Assembly: GCA_963792125.1 (NCBI GenBank)
Contig: CAWBVA010000005.1
Location: 62,001 to 126,000 of the forward strand
DNA length: 64,000 nucleotides
Direction of reading: 5' to 3'
Source of the DNA: Methanocella_A sp963792125
GTDB lineage: Archaea > Halobacteriota > Methanocellia > Methanocellales > Methanocellaceae
Part shown: one piece after another, positions 35,055 through 42,530 of the stretch
How the letters are laid out: each line of letters begins with the position of its first letter
Position numbering within the stretch: the first letter of the stretch is position 1
Position numbers and translations under genes: made by a program
Notes under the pieces: model-generated
The model's database searches: none
Told to the model about the DNA's origin: nothing
Seen by the model: only the letters and a program-made list of their open reading frames with translations

Positions 35055-35219
35055 ATGCCAGGCAGAGACGGCACGGGGCCGCTGGGCATGGGTCCATGCG
35101 GCAGGAACGGCTGCGAATGCCGGAGAAAGATGTCGGGCAGGCCAGTGCCCGGGACAGATGCCACCCGGGAGTCGGGAAGACAGCCGCCGGCCGATGACCG
35201 TAGCCAGGGCAGGGCTTAG
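35055..35219 (+). CDS. small DUF5320-like protein
   Basis: ATG 35055 opens a 54-residue frame, MPGRDGTGPLGMGPCGRNG, then CECRRKMSGRPVPG and a polar tail, ending TAG 35219. The first 18 residues match the MP-x-x-DGTGP-x-G-x-GP pattern of the DUF5320 small-protein family, often found near Mrp/NifX-like genes in anaerobes; function unknown. GCAGGT lies 15 bases upstream. Three Cys may bind metal. It is a short gene that standard length cut-offs would miss. Confidence 0.6.
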   Translation: MPGRDGTGPLGMGPCGRNGCECRRKMSGRPVPGTDATRESGRQPPADDRSQGRA

Positions 35220-35328
35220 TGCGATACGCGCACATGGCGGAGACCTTGTCCGTGACCGATAGCCGAGGAGCTAAATATTAAAACTACAATATTAATCATA
35301 AGATTAATCTTAATCTGGAGTCTTTGAT

Positions 35329-35889
35329 ATGGACAAGGTACAGCTAGGCCCGCAGCCGTACATGAGCGTCATGCCCACGGTGCTCGTGGGTACGAACGTG
35401 AAAGGCAGGCCGAACTTCATGACCGCCGCATGGGCGACAAACGCCTGCATGTCGCCACCGATGGTGTGCGTGGCGATCAACCACGCGAGGCACACGCTGA
35501 AAGGCATCGATGAGAACGGCACCTTCAGCCTGAACATTCCCTCGGCAAAGCAGGTTGTCGAAGCTGACTACTGCGGGATCACCACAGGTTCCCGTGTCGA
35601 TAAGTCGAAGGTGTTCGAGACGTTCTACGGCAGCCTGAAAACCGCGCCCATGGCAGAAGAGTGCCCTGTGAACATCGAGTGCAGGGTCTTCAAGTCAGTC
35701 GACTGCGGCAGCCATGAGCTGTATATCGGCGAAGTCGTGGAGGTCTACGTGAGCAAGGAGTGTGCAAAGGACGGGAAGCCGGAGGTCGCGAAAGTCGACC
35801 CGATAGTCTACTCACAGTCGGCCTACTGGCAGATAGGCAAGCCAGCCGGCAAAGCGTTCTCAGCCGGCAAAGCCTTCAAGAAAAAATAG
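35329..35889 (+). CDS. flavin reductase-like (flavoredoxin) protein
   Basis: This 186-residue FMN-binding split-barrel protein resembles flavoredoxin. It shows MPTVLVGTNVKGRPNFMTAA, MSPPMVCVAINHARHTLKG and GTFSLNIPSAKQVVEADYCG, which form the FMN pocket in relatives. It carries electrons between ferredoxin or NAD(P)H and acceptors in anaerobes; the partner is unknown. Its C-terminal tail repeats AGKAF and ends in Lys. The next methyltransferase gene starts nine bases later. Confidence 0.88.
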   Translation: MDKVQLGPQPYMSVMPTVLVGTNVKGRPNFMTAAWATNACMSPPMVCVAINHARHTLKGIDENGTFSLNIPSAKQVVEADYCGITTGSRVDKSKVFETFYGSLKTAPMAEECPVNIECRVFKSVDCGSHELYIGEVVEVYVSKECAKDGKPEVAKVDPIVYSQSAYWQIGKPAGKAFSAGKAFKKK

Positions 35890-35898
35890 AGGGATAAA

Positions 35899-36459
35899 GT
35901 GCACAGCCGTAAGAAATACCACGACGAGGCCGATCGCAGGCAGTGGCAGGAGCCGGAGCCGATCCTGAAGGCAATCGGCATGGGGCCGGGAAAAACGTTT
36001 GCCGACATCGGCTGCGGCGACGGGTTCTTCGCCCTCCCGGCCGCCCGGATGGCAGGCGGAGACGGCAGAGTGTTCGGTGTGGATGCCGATGCCGGATCGA
36101 TCAAGAGGCTGGGGGAAAAAGCCGAGAACGAAGGCCTGTTCAACGTCAGCCTGATCGCCGCAGACGCGGAGAGCATCGTGCCCTGCGAAGGCTGTGCGGA
36201 CATCGTCTTCTTTGGTATATGCCTGCACGACTTCCACGACCCTGAGCAGGTGCTGATGAACGCGAGGCGTATGGTCAAAGAGGGAGGAAAGCTGGCCGAT
36301 CTCGACTGGAAGAAAAAGCCCACGTCGAGAGGCCCTCCGGCGGACATCAGGTTCGACGAGGCAAAAGCGTCCGCGCTGATTACGTCCGCAGGCTTCACCG
36401 TGGAGTCCGTATCCGACGCCGGGCCGGACCACTACCTGATCATAGCCAGGCCATCGTAA
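35899..36459 (+). CDS. class I SAM-dependent methyltransferase
   Basis: This 186-residue methyltransferase has motif I FADIGCGDGFFALPA, VFGVDADAGSI and the post-motif AESIVPCEGCADIVFFGICL. It resembles UbiE/MenG-like or arsenite-type small-molecule methyltransferases without their diagnostic Cys set, so the substrate is unknown. The start is GTG 35899, nine bases after the flavoredoxin stop with GAGGGAT as ribosome site, so the two are probably co-transcribed. Confidence 0.82.
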   Translation: MHSRKKYHDEADRRQWQEPEPILKAIGMGPGKTFADIGCGDGFFALPAARMAGGDGRVFGVDADAGSIKRLGEKAENEGLFNVSLIAADAESIVPCEGCADIVFFGICLHDFHDPEQVLMNARRMVKEGGKLADLDWKKKPTSRGPPADIRFDEAKASALITSAGFTVESVSDAGPDHYLIIARPS

Positions 36460-36511
36460 AAGGTCAATAAGCATTTATATGCAAGAAACTAATCTGCCTA
36501 CGAGGTAAAAC

Positions 36512-36964
36512 ATGGTCGACGTCATCATCATCTACGATACGATCACGGGCACGACGGCAAAGGCGGCTGCGGAAGTGCTCGCGGGCGTAAAGGCCAGCGG
36601 CGCGGATTGTATAGTAAAAAGGGTGCAGGACGCTTCTGAGAACGACCTTGTGTACCCCTCTGGCATCATCCTCGGCTCGCCCAACGTCAACGACAATTAC
36701 TCAGGCAGGATGCGAGAGTTCATAGACGGCCGGATGAAAGAAGTCCGGCTCTGGGGCAAGGTAGGCGCGGCCTTCGGCACGTACAAGTGGAACCAGGACA
36801 ACGTGCGGAAGCTCGAGGTCGCCATGGAACTGCAGGACATCAAGATCGTGACCCCGGGCGTGAACTCGCTGCGCCACCCGGATAACGAGACGGCGCAGAA
36901 GCTCCGGGAGCTTGGCGAGGCTGTCGGACGCGAGGCACTGAAACTCAAGACAGCTAAGAAATAA
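36512..36964 (+). CDS. flavodoxin family protein
   Basis: This 150-residue flavodoxin-like protein has the FMN phosphate loop IIIYDTITGTTAKAA near residue 5, LGSPNVNDNYSGRM near 52 and FGTYKWNQDN near 90. It is closest in style to flavodoxin domains of F390/A-type flavoproteins (FprA) but lacks their beta-lactamase-like part. GAGGT precedes ATG 36512. It is distinct from the flavodoxin at 0.7-1.3 kb. Electron partner unknown. Confidence 0.85.
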   Translation: MVDVIIIYDTITGTTAKAAAEVLAGVKASGADCIVKRVQDASENDLVYPSGIILGSPNVNDNYSGRMREFIDGRMKEVRLWGKVGAAFGTYKWNQDNVRKLEVAMELQDIKIVTPGVNSLRHPDNETAQKLRELGEAVGREALKLKTAKK

Positions 36965-37002
36965 TTATTTTAGGGCAAGCGCGACTAGTTGTTTCGGCGG
37001 AT

Positions 37003-37217
37003 GCGCCCCCGGTCATGCTCGCCAAGGGGCGCCAAGGCGCCAATGATTTTTGCAAGAGACTAGTGTCACGTTTGCCGACCCCGGCAATGCAAGAACCTCG
37101 ACGGCAAACATGTGCACGCGCGCGCGAACGCTCACCTGCCGCCTCGCGTAACAAGGCCTTTCAATAATCGTCCTGGCGCCCTTGGCCCTTGGCGTCCTGA
37201 CAGGGGGCGCATAGCCT
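37003..37217. repeat. CGCCAAGG-type inverted repeat element, second locus
   Basis: GCGCCCCCGGTCATGCTCGC begins the element, as at 8.15 kb. GCGCCAAGGCGCC-type arms (about 37020-37040 and 37170-37195) pair, and CCTGACAGGGGGCGCATAGCC closes it. The loop carries GCACGCGCGCGCGAACGC, the reverse complement of the loop block at 8.2 kb, so the inner segment is inverted relative to that copy. It lies between a flavodoxin gene and the 3' end of the V4R regulator. Confidence 0.7.
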
Positions 37218-37258
37218 GTGCAGGGCTGGTACGAATGCCCATTATATGGCAGGATTCG

Positions 37259-38002
37259 TTAGAATATTTTGATGATGAACTTGCAGTGGTCATGCCCGGT
37301 GCCGTAGCATTCGGTTTCCTGTATCGAGCACTGGACCTTCAGCTTTTCCTCGATGATGGCTTCCAGTATGCCCTCGTCCAGCGAGCACTGGGTTCGCCCG
37401 ATGTCGGGCATGGCGCTGCAGTCGAAGCAGTCGTCCACGATGATCGAGGGCACGTCTCCCTTAGAGGACCGTCACGTGCCCCAGGCCTTCATCTTCCCAG
37501 AACGCCGATACTTCCGCCAGCAGGGCGGCCGCGTCCGGGACTTGAACCGCGGGGCGAGCATCCTGCCCACGTCGCGGCCGATTTTCTTCAGCGCCGGGCT
37601 GGTGTCGACACCGTAGGACTCCATGCCGCTGCGCACGAGGTGGAACAGCGACCTTAGGAACAGGTATTTATCGCCAACGGCGGAGGGGACCGACTGTAAT
37701 ATTTTATTATAGTGCACGTTCACCGGCGTGCGCGAGCTGGCCAGCAAGTCGGAGTTGATACCGAAGTACTTCTTGCGCCTGTCGTTGGGATCAACGCGCT
37801 TGTATACCATGCCCATGGTCAGCAGGTCGTTCAGGTGCACCGACATGGTGGACTTCGCCTTCCCACAGACCTCGATCAGCTCCTCGAAGGTCAGCTCCCT
37901 CTCCTGCAGCTTGTGCAGGATCTCGTTCTTGATCGGGCTCTCGATGGCGATCATGCCCTTTTTCGCAGTATAAATTTCTACGTCCTCGCGCTGCACTATC
38001 AT
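37259..38002 (-). CDS. HTH-V4R transcription regulator, frame interrupted
   Basis: The N-terminal winged helix (IESPIKNEILHKLQERELTF, then CGKAKSTMSVHLNDLLTMG) resembles ArsR/MarR DNA-binding domains. The C-terminal part has the V4R pattern DCFDCSAMPDIGRTQCSLDE and ETECYGTGHDHCKF, a fold that binds small hydrocarbons or metals. One base break near 37460-37540 splits the protein. The repaired length is about 247 residues, starting at ATG 38002. It is divergent from hcp across a palindromic operator and is therefore its candidate regulator. Confidence 0.75.
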
Positions 38003-38117
38003 AATTCTCTGGCTTCTCGGTATAAATAGGTTCGTATTATCCGAACTGTTCGCAATAGACCGAACCGGACGATCGAAAGCTATTAATAAATAGCTGTCCA
38101 ACCTTGAATTTAGTACG

Positions 38118-38154
38118 TATGCATACGAACTCAATTTTAGTGTTCGTATGCATA
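38118..38154. promoter_or_regulatory. palindromic operator between hcp and V4R regulator
   Basis: TATGCATACGAAC (38118-38130) and its exact complement GTTCGTATGCATA (38142-38154) are separated by 11 bases, 24-60 bases before hcp. Further CGAAC/GTTCG half-sites occur at about 38030-38070 nearer the regulator start. The right arm overlaps the TATA-like GCATAAAAAG, so binding would block hcp transcription. The binder is inferred to be the divergent HTH-V4R protein. Confidence 0.7.
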
Positions 38155-38177
38155 AAAAGGATAAGAGAGTGATCATA

Positions 38178-39822
38178 ATGGCAACAGAAATGTTTTGCTA
38201 CCAGTGCGAACAGACGGCAATGGGCAAGGGCTGCACGAAAATGGGCGTATGCGGCAAGAACGCCAACGTGGCGGCGCTCCAGGACCTGCTAATCTACAGC
38301 CTTATCGGCTTATCGGAAGTCGCGGCCGAAGGGCGCATGCACGGCGTCGAAGACCACGAGGCCGACGTCTTCACCGTGAAGGCGCTCTTTACCACGCTGA
38401 CCAACGTGAACTTCGACGAGGCGGACCTGGCCGGGTACATCAACCGCTCCGTAGAGCTGCGCGAGAGGCTGAAGTCATGGGTCAGGAATGCGAGCAGCAC
38501 GGCACAGTTCGCCGACGGCCCGGCTAACTTCAAGCCGGCGAACGACCTGAACGGCCTGATCGAGCAGGGCACGAAGGTCGGGCTGAAGTCCGACGTGTAC
38601 GCGGCAGACGAGAACATCAGGTCGCTGCAGCATGTAACGCTGTACGGCATCAAGGGGGTTGCCGCCTATGCGGACCACGCGCAGATCCTCGGCCAGGAGG
38701 ACAAAAAGGTCTACGCCTTCATCCACGATGGCCTCGCCGCGATGCGGAACCCGAAGCTCGGGCTCAACGACTGGGTCGGTCTCGTGTTAAAGTGCGGCGA
38801 GATCAACATCCGCGCGATGGAATTGCTTGACGCAGGCAACACCGGCACCTACGGGCACCCGACCATCACCAAAGTCCCGCTCGGGGCGAAGAAGGGCAAG
38901 GCTATCCTGATCTCGGGCCACGACCTGAAGGACCTCGAACAACTTCTCAAACAGACCGAGGGCAAGGGCATCAACGTGTACACCCACGGCGAGATGCTGC
39001 CGACCCACGCCTACCCCGGCCTCAAGAAGTACCCGCACTTCTACGGTCACTACGGCACGGCATGGCAGAACCAGGCGAAGGAGTTCGCCGAGTTCCCCGG
39101 CCCCATCGTCATGACCACGAACTGCATCCAGAAGCCGAAGGAGTCCTACCTGAACAGCATCTACACGCTCGGCACGGTCGGATGGCCGGGCGCGACGCAC
39201 CTGAAGAACGACGACTTCTACGCCGGTCATCAAGAAGGCTCTTGAGATGCCCGGGTTCCCGGCGGATACCCCCGGCAAGACGGTGCTGGTGGGCTTCGGC
39301 AGGAACACAGTCCTGGGCGTAGCCCCGGCGGTCATCGACGCGGTGAAGAACAAGCAGATCAGGCACTTCTTCCTCGTGGGTGGCTGTGACGGCGCAAAGG
39401 CTTCCCGGAACTACTACACGGAGTTCGTGGAGAAGGTCCCGAAAGACTGCGTAGTGCTGACGCTCGCATGCGGCAAGTTCAAGTTCTTCGATAAGGAGAT
39501 GGGCGACATCGGCGGCATCCCGCGTCTGCTGGACGTAGGACAGTGCAACGACGCGTACTCGGCGGTAAAGATCGCCATGGCACTTGCCGATGCGTTCAAG
39601 GTCGGCGTCAACGACCTGCCCCTGTCGATGATCCTGTCGTGGTACGAGCAGAAGGCCGCAGCCATCCTGCTGTCGCTGCTGTACCTGGGCATCAAGGACA
39701 TCCGGCTGGGCCCGAGCCTCCCGGCGTTCATTACCCCGGCGGTGCTTGACGTTCTCGTGAAGAACTTCAACATCATGCCGATCACCACGCCGGACCAGGA
39801 TTTGAAAGCGATCTTAGGGTAA
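38178..39822 (+). CDS. hcp: hybrid cluster protein (hydroxylamine reductase), frame interrupted
   Basis: Hcp reduces hydroxylamine and nitric oxide and protects anaerobes against nitrosative stress. Its N-terminal cluster motif is C7-x2-C10-x8-C19-x5-C25 (FCYQCEQTAMGKGC, GVCGK). Later ligands lie in GHDLKDLEQLL, HGEMLPTH, TTNCIQKP, LACGKFKF, LDVGQCND and the Glu of SWYEQKA. One extra base near 39217-39222 ends the first frame at 39245. Removing it restores VIKKALEMPGFPAD and a normal length of 547 residues. ATG 38178 follows GTGATC. Confidence 0.93.
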
Positions 39823-39851
39823 AGGCTAAGCTAAAAGGCAATATCTCCGTT

Positions 39852-39878
39852 CTCCCGGCAGTGCCGGGAGTGTTTTTT
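39852..39878 (+). terminator. hcp terminator
   Basis: CTCCCGGC, a three-base loop and GCCGGGAG (39852-39870) are followed by TG and six T residues. It lies 30 bases after the hcp stop. The shape is that of an intrinsic terminator. Confidence 0.7.
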
Positions 39879-39910
39879 CCGGTAGCGGCCGCATGCGCAA
39901 TCTTTTTTTC

Positions 39911-39931
39911 CTCGCCTGACGTTCAGGCGAG
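39911..39931 (+). promoter_or_regulatory. palindrome before the HMA protein gene
   Basis: CTCGCCTGA, three bases, TCAGGCGAG: a perfect nine-base palindrome preceded by a T-tract (39903-39909), ending 11 bases before ATG 39943. It may be an operator for a metal regulator, a leader hairpin covering the ribosome site, or a second terminator of hcp read-through. Confidence 0.45.
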
Positions 39932-39942
39932 TGGTAGTTTAC

Positions 39943-40167
39943 ATGGCAGAGAAGAAAGTGACACTGATGCTTGAGGGCTTGCACTGCGGACACTGCGCAG
40001 AGACTGTGGCGAACGGCCTGAAGAAGCTCAAGGGAGTTAAAAGCGTCGAGGTCGTCTATACCACCAGCAAGGGAAAGGTCGTCTATGACCCGGACGTCAT
40101 AAAGGTCGAGGACATGATCAAGACGGTCAAGGACCTGGGCTACGGCGTCAAGAGCTACAAGGAATAG
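39943..40167 (+). CDS. heavy-metal-associated (CopZ-like) metallochaperone
   Basis: This 74-residue single ferredoxin-fold HMA domain carries the metal-binding motif as GLHCGHCAETV near residue 12 (Cys-x-x-Cys). It should carry Cu(I) or another soft metal. No HMA-type ATPase is nearby; the P-type ATPase at 8.6 kb lacks Cys motifs. A perfect palindrome precedes the start. ATG 39943 is preferred over an upstream in-frame GTG that falls inside the palindrome. Confidence 0.88.
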   Translation: MAEKKVTLMLEGLHCGHCAETVANGLKKLKGVKSVEVVYTTSKGKVVYDPDVIKVEDMIKTVKDLGYGVKSYKE

Positions 40168-40191
40168 CCAGGATACAGGGGTTACTTACCG

Positions 40192-40725
40192 ATGATCATC
40201 AAAGGCAAAGATATGGAACGCACGGCCATCGACCAGGTAGCCGCGCTCATGTGTGCCGCGGCGCGTACGGCGCCGAAGGCCAAAGGCATCGACAACCTGT
40301 CCACGATGGTGATCACGGGCAGCGACATCAAGAAGGTCTCGGCGGAGATGCGCCGTATCGCACAGGAGAGCGACATACCGTTCTTCGCGCGCGACGCGGG
40401 CAATGTGGACGCATCCCTGGCCCTGGTGGTCCTGGGGCAGAAGACCGTCCAGCTTAACATACCGGTCTGCGGCTTCTGCGGCTTCGACTCCTGCGCCGAC
40501 AACGTCAAGGCGGGAGCCGCCTGCGCCATCAGCGCCGGCGACCTCGGCATCGCAACTTGCGCGGCTGCCGCCGTCGCGGGACAGCACCATGTCGACAACC
40601 GTGTCATGTTCTCCATCGGCCGGGCAGTGCTGAACCTGGGGCTGTTCAGCGACGAGAAGATCACCATGGCCTACGGGATACCGCTCAGCGTCACCGGGAA
40701 GAGCCCGTACTTCGATCGGAGGTAA
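40192..40725 (+). CDS. DUF2148 ferredoxin-domain protein
   Basis: This 177-residue protein of the DUF2148 family has conserved Cys in VCGFCGFDSCADNVKAG and the Cys-Ala-Ala-Ala segment ATCAAAAVAG, probably binding an iron-sulfur cluster. It is common in methanogens and other strict anaerobes; function unknown. It begins 24 bases after the HMA gene, so co-transcription is likely. A CACAGAGG repeat element follows its stop. Confidence 0.85.
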   Translation: MIIKGKDMERTAIDQVAALMCAAARTAPKAKGIDNLSTMVITGSDIKKVSAEMRRIAQESDIPFFARDAGNVDASLALVVLGQKTVQLNIPVCGFCGFDSCADNVKAGAACAISAGDLGIATCAAAAVAGQHHVDNRVMFSIGRAVLNLGLFSDEKITMAYGIPLSVTGKSPYFDRR

Positions 40726-40732
40726 AGGCCTC

Positions 40733-40915
40733 AGAGGTTTCAGGAGGGCACGGAGACTCTCACCACAGGGGGCACAGAGGCCACAGAGGTATTCACAGAG
40801 GACTTTTTAACAGCAGGGCTCTTCACATCAGCCTTTTTCTTAAAAATCCTCTGTGCATACCTCTGTGTCCTCTGTGCCCTCTGTGGTGAGAGTCTCCGTG
40901 CCCTCTTGAAACCTC
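40733..40915. repeat. CACAGAGG-type inverted repeat element, copy 2
   Basis: The outer arms GAGGTTTCAGGAGGGCACGG and onward (40733-40767) and their complement at 40881-40915 differ at one base in 35. Inside them, CCACAGAGG and CCTCTGTG units repeat, and the core AGGGCTCTTCACATCAGCC is the reverse of the core in copy 1. Thus the two copies stand in opposite orientation about 6.8 kb apart. Confidence 0.85.
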
Positions 40916-41061
40916 GAGCACTCCACGCCCGAGGGCATGGCGGAGCCGGGCGGCGAGGGCGGGCCACCCGTTTGAAAGCGGACAATAAGCTGACGCCAGC
41001 CACTCCGACCGGAAACAGGCCAGTGTATGGCCAATCTTTTTATACGTTTACCTTGAATTAG

Positions 41062-41925
41062 ATGATGGTATTCCCCATGGCTGACAACAGGTGCGATTAC
41101 TGCGGCAAATACGAGATGCTGCCCTTCAACTGCAAGTATTGCGGCGGTGTCTTTTGCTCCAGCCACCGGCTGCCGGAGTACCACGAGTGCACCGGCCTGA
41201 AAGCGATGAAGCAGGGCAACTGGAAATCCCCGGCCCCAAACCGAAAATCGCCGGCTGCCGCCCCCAGGGGAAGGAAAAAGCGTCTGCCACGGGTACGGCT
41301 GCCAGGGCAGGGCTATTATGCATATACGATTATCGGGATATGCATCCTGGTATTTATCATACAGGCTATTACGCAATACTTCAATATCATACCGGCAGAA
41401 TTCTTTACCGCTCTGATGCTCAGCGCCCCGCCCCATTCCGCCGGGCTGGTATCGACGATTACCTACCTGATCACGCACTTCTGGACGTTGATTACTTACA
41501 TGTTCCTGCACGCGGGCATCATGCACATTTTCTTCAACATGCTTATGCTCTTCTTCTTCGGCCCGTTACTGGAGCGCCAGATCGGCAGCGGCCGGTTCCT
41601 TGGCCTGTACCTCGGCAGCGGCATTATTGCCGGGCTCGTGCAGGTGCTCCTGTTCGGCGGCACCGTGCTGGGAGCAAGCGCGGCGATCTTCGGCGTCATG
41701 GGCGCACTGGCCATGCTGATGCCGGACCTGCGCATTTACCTGTACTTCGTGCCCATGAAGATCATCTATGCGGTCATCATCTTCGCGGTCCTGGACATCG
41801 TCCTGATACCGTCCGGCGACCAGGTCGCCCACCTCGCCCACCTGGCAGGCCTGGCGGCAGGGCTGGTTTATGGCTACCTGATCAAGAAGAACAAGGGCAC
41901 CGTGCAAGCCTACTGGCAAGTCTAG
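41062..41925 (+). CDS. AN1 zinc finger-rhomboid protease fusion
   Basis: The protein has 287 residues. The N-terminal AN1 finger shows CDYCGKYEML, CKYCGGVFCSSHRLPEYHEC (Cys and His spacing as in eukaryotic AN1 domains). After a basic linker, six membrane helices carry the rhomboid site: HAGIMHIFFNM, catalytic GASAAIFGVMGA (Ser) and AHLAHLAGLAAG (His). It would cleave membrane proteins inside the bilayer. Starts at 41062, 41065 or 41077 are all possible. The AN1 domain may recruit ubiquitin-like or unfolded substrates (inference). Confidence 0.88.
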   Translation: MMVFPMADNRCDYCGKYEMLPFNCKYCGGVFCSSHRLPEYHECTGLKAMKQGNWKSPAPNRKSPAAAPRGRKKRLPRVRLPGQGYYAYTIIGICILVFIIQAITQYFNIIPAEFFTALMLSAPPHSAGLVSTITYLITHFWTLITYMFLHAGIMHIFFNMLMLFFFGPLLERQIGSGRFLGLYLGSGIIAGLVQVLLFGGTVLGASAAIFGVMGALAMLMPDLRIYLYFVPMKIIYAVIIFAVLDIVLIPSGDQVAHLAHLAGLAAGLVYGYLIKKNKGTVQAYWQV

Positions 41926-41988
41926 CCTGCCCGAAACCCCGGAATGTTTTATAAAACCGGCCAGCGCACTTTTTTATGAGGAAGTGTG

Positions 41989-42522
41989 ATGCTGAAAAAA
42001 TTACCGGTCCTCGACATCGAGGGCCCGCCGCTTGCCGACCCGGGGCAGTGGGCGATCAAGGTTGACGGCCTCGTGGAGAACCCAGCGACCTTCAGCGTTC
42101 AGGAGATTAAAGAGATGGGCGGGACTGACGCGACACTGCCTATCATCTGTGTGGAAGGCTGGGACATGTGGGTCAGGTGGAACGGGGTGCGGCTGAGCGA
42201 GTTAATTCGACAGGTCAGGCCGAAGCAGGACGCTAAGTGGCTGACGTTCTACTCTTACAGCGAATACACCGATTCACTCTCCATGGAGGACGCCATGGAC
42301 GAGCGCACCATGCTGGTCTACGGGCTGGACGGCGGAGACCTGCCGGCAGATAACGGCGGCCCGCTGCGGCTGGTCGTCCCGTTCAAGCTCGCCTACAAGT
42401 CCGTGAAGTGGGTGACACGCATCTCGTTTGTCGATTCGGAGGAGCTGGGCTACTGGGAGGTCCGGGGCTACCCGGCCGATGCCGGCATACCCGACGACAA
42501 GAGGGAAGCATACGGACTCTAG
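41989..42522 (+). CDS. molybdopterin-dependent oxidoreductase, sulfite oxidase-like fold
   Basis: This 177-residue protein corresponds to the oxidoreductase molybdopterin-binding domain. The conserved metal-ligand Cys is in PIICVEGWDMWVRWNGV near residue 54, and DGGDLPADNGGPLRLVVP is the family pocket segment. It is compact, with no signal peptide and no dimerisation domain, unlike full sulfite oxidases. Cofactor use would link it to the molybdate/tungstate importers in this window. ATG 41989 follows GAGG. Its stop overlaps the ribosome site of the next gene. Substrate unknown. Confidence 0.85.
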   Translation: MLKKLPVLDIEGPPLADPGQWAIKVDGLVENPATFSVQEIKEMGGTDATLPIICVEGWDMWVRWNGVRLSELIRQVRPKQDAKWLTFYSYSEYTDSLSMEDAMDERTMLVYGLDGGDLPADNGGPLRLVVPFKLAYKSVKWVTRISFVDSEELGYWEVRGYPADAGIPDDKREAYGL

Positions 42523-42530
42523 GTGACACG

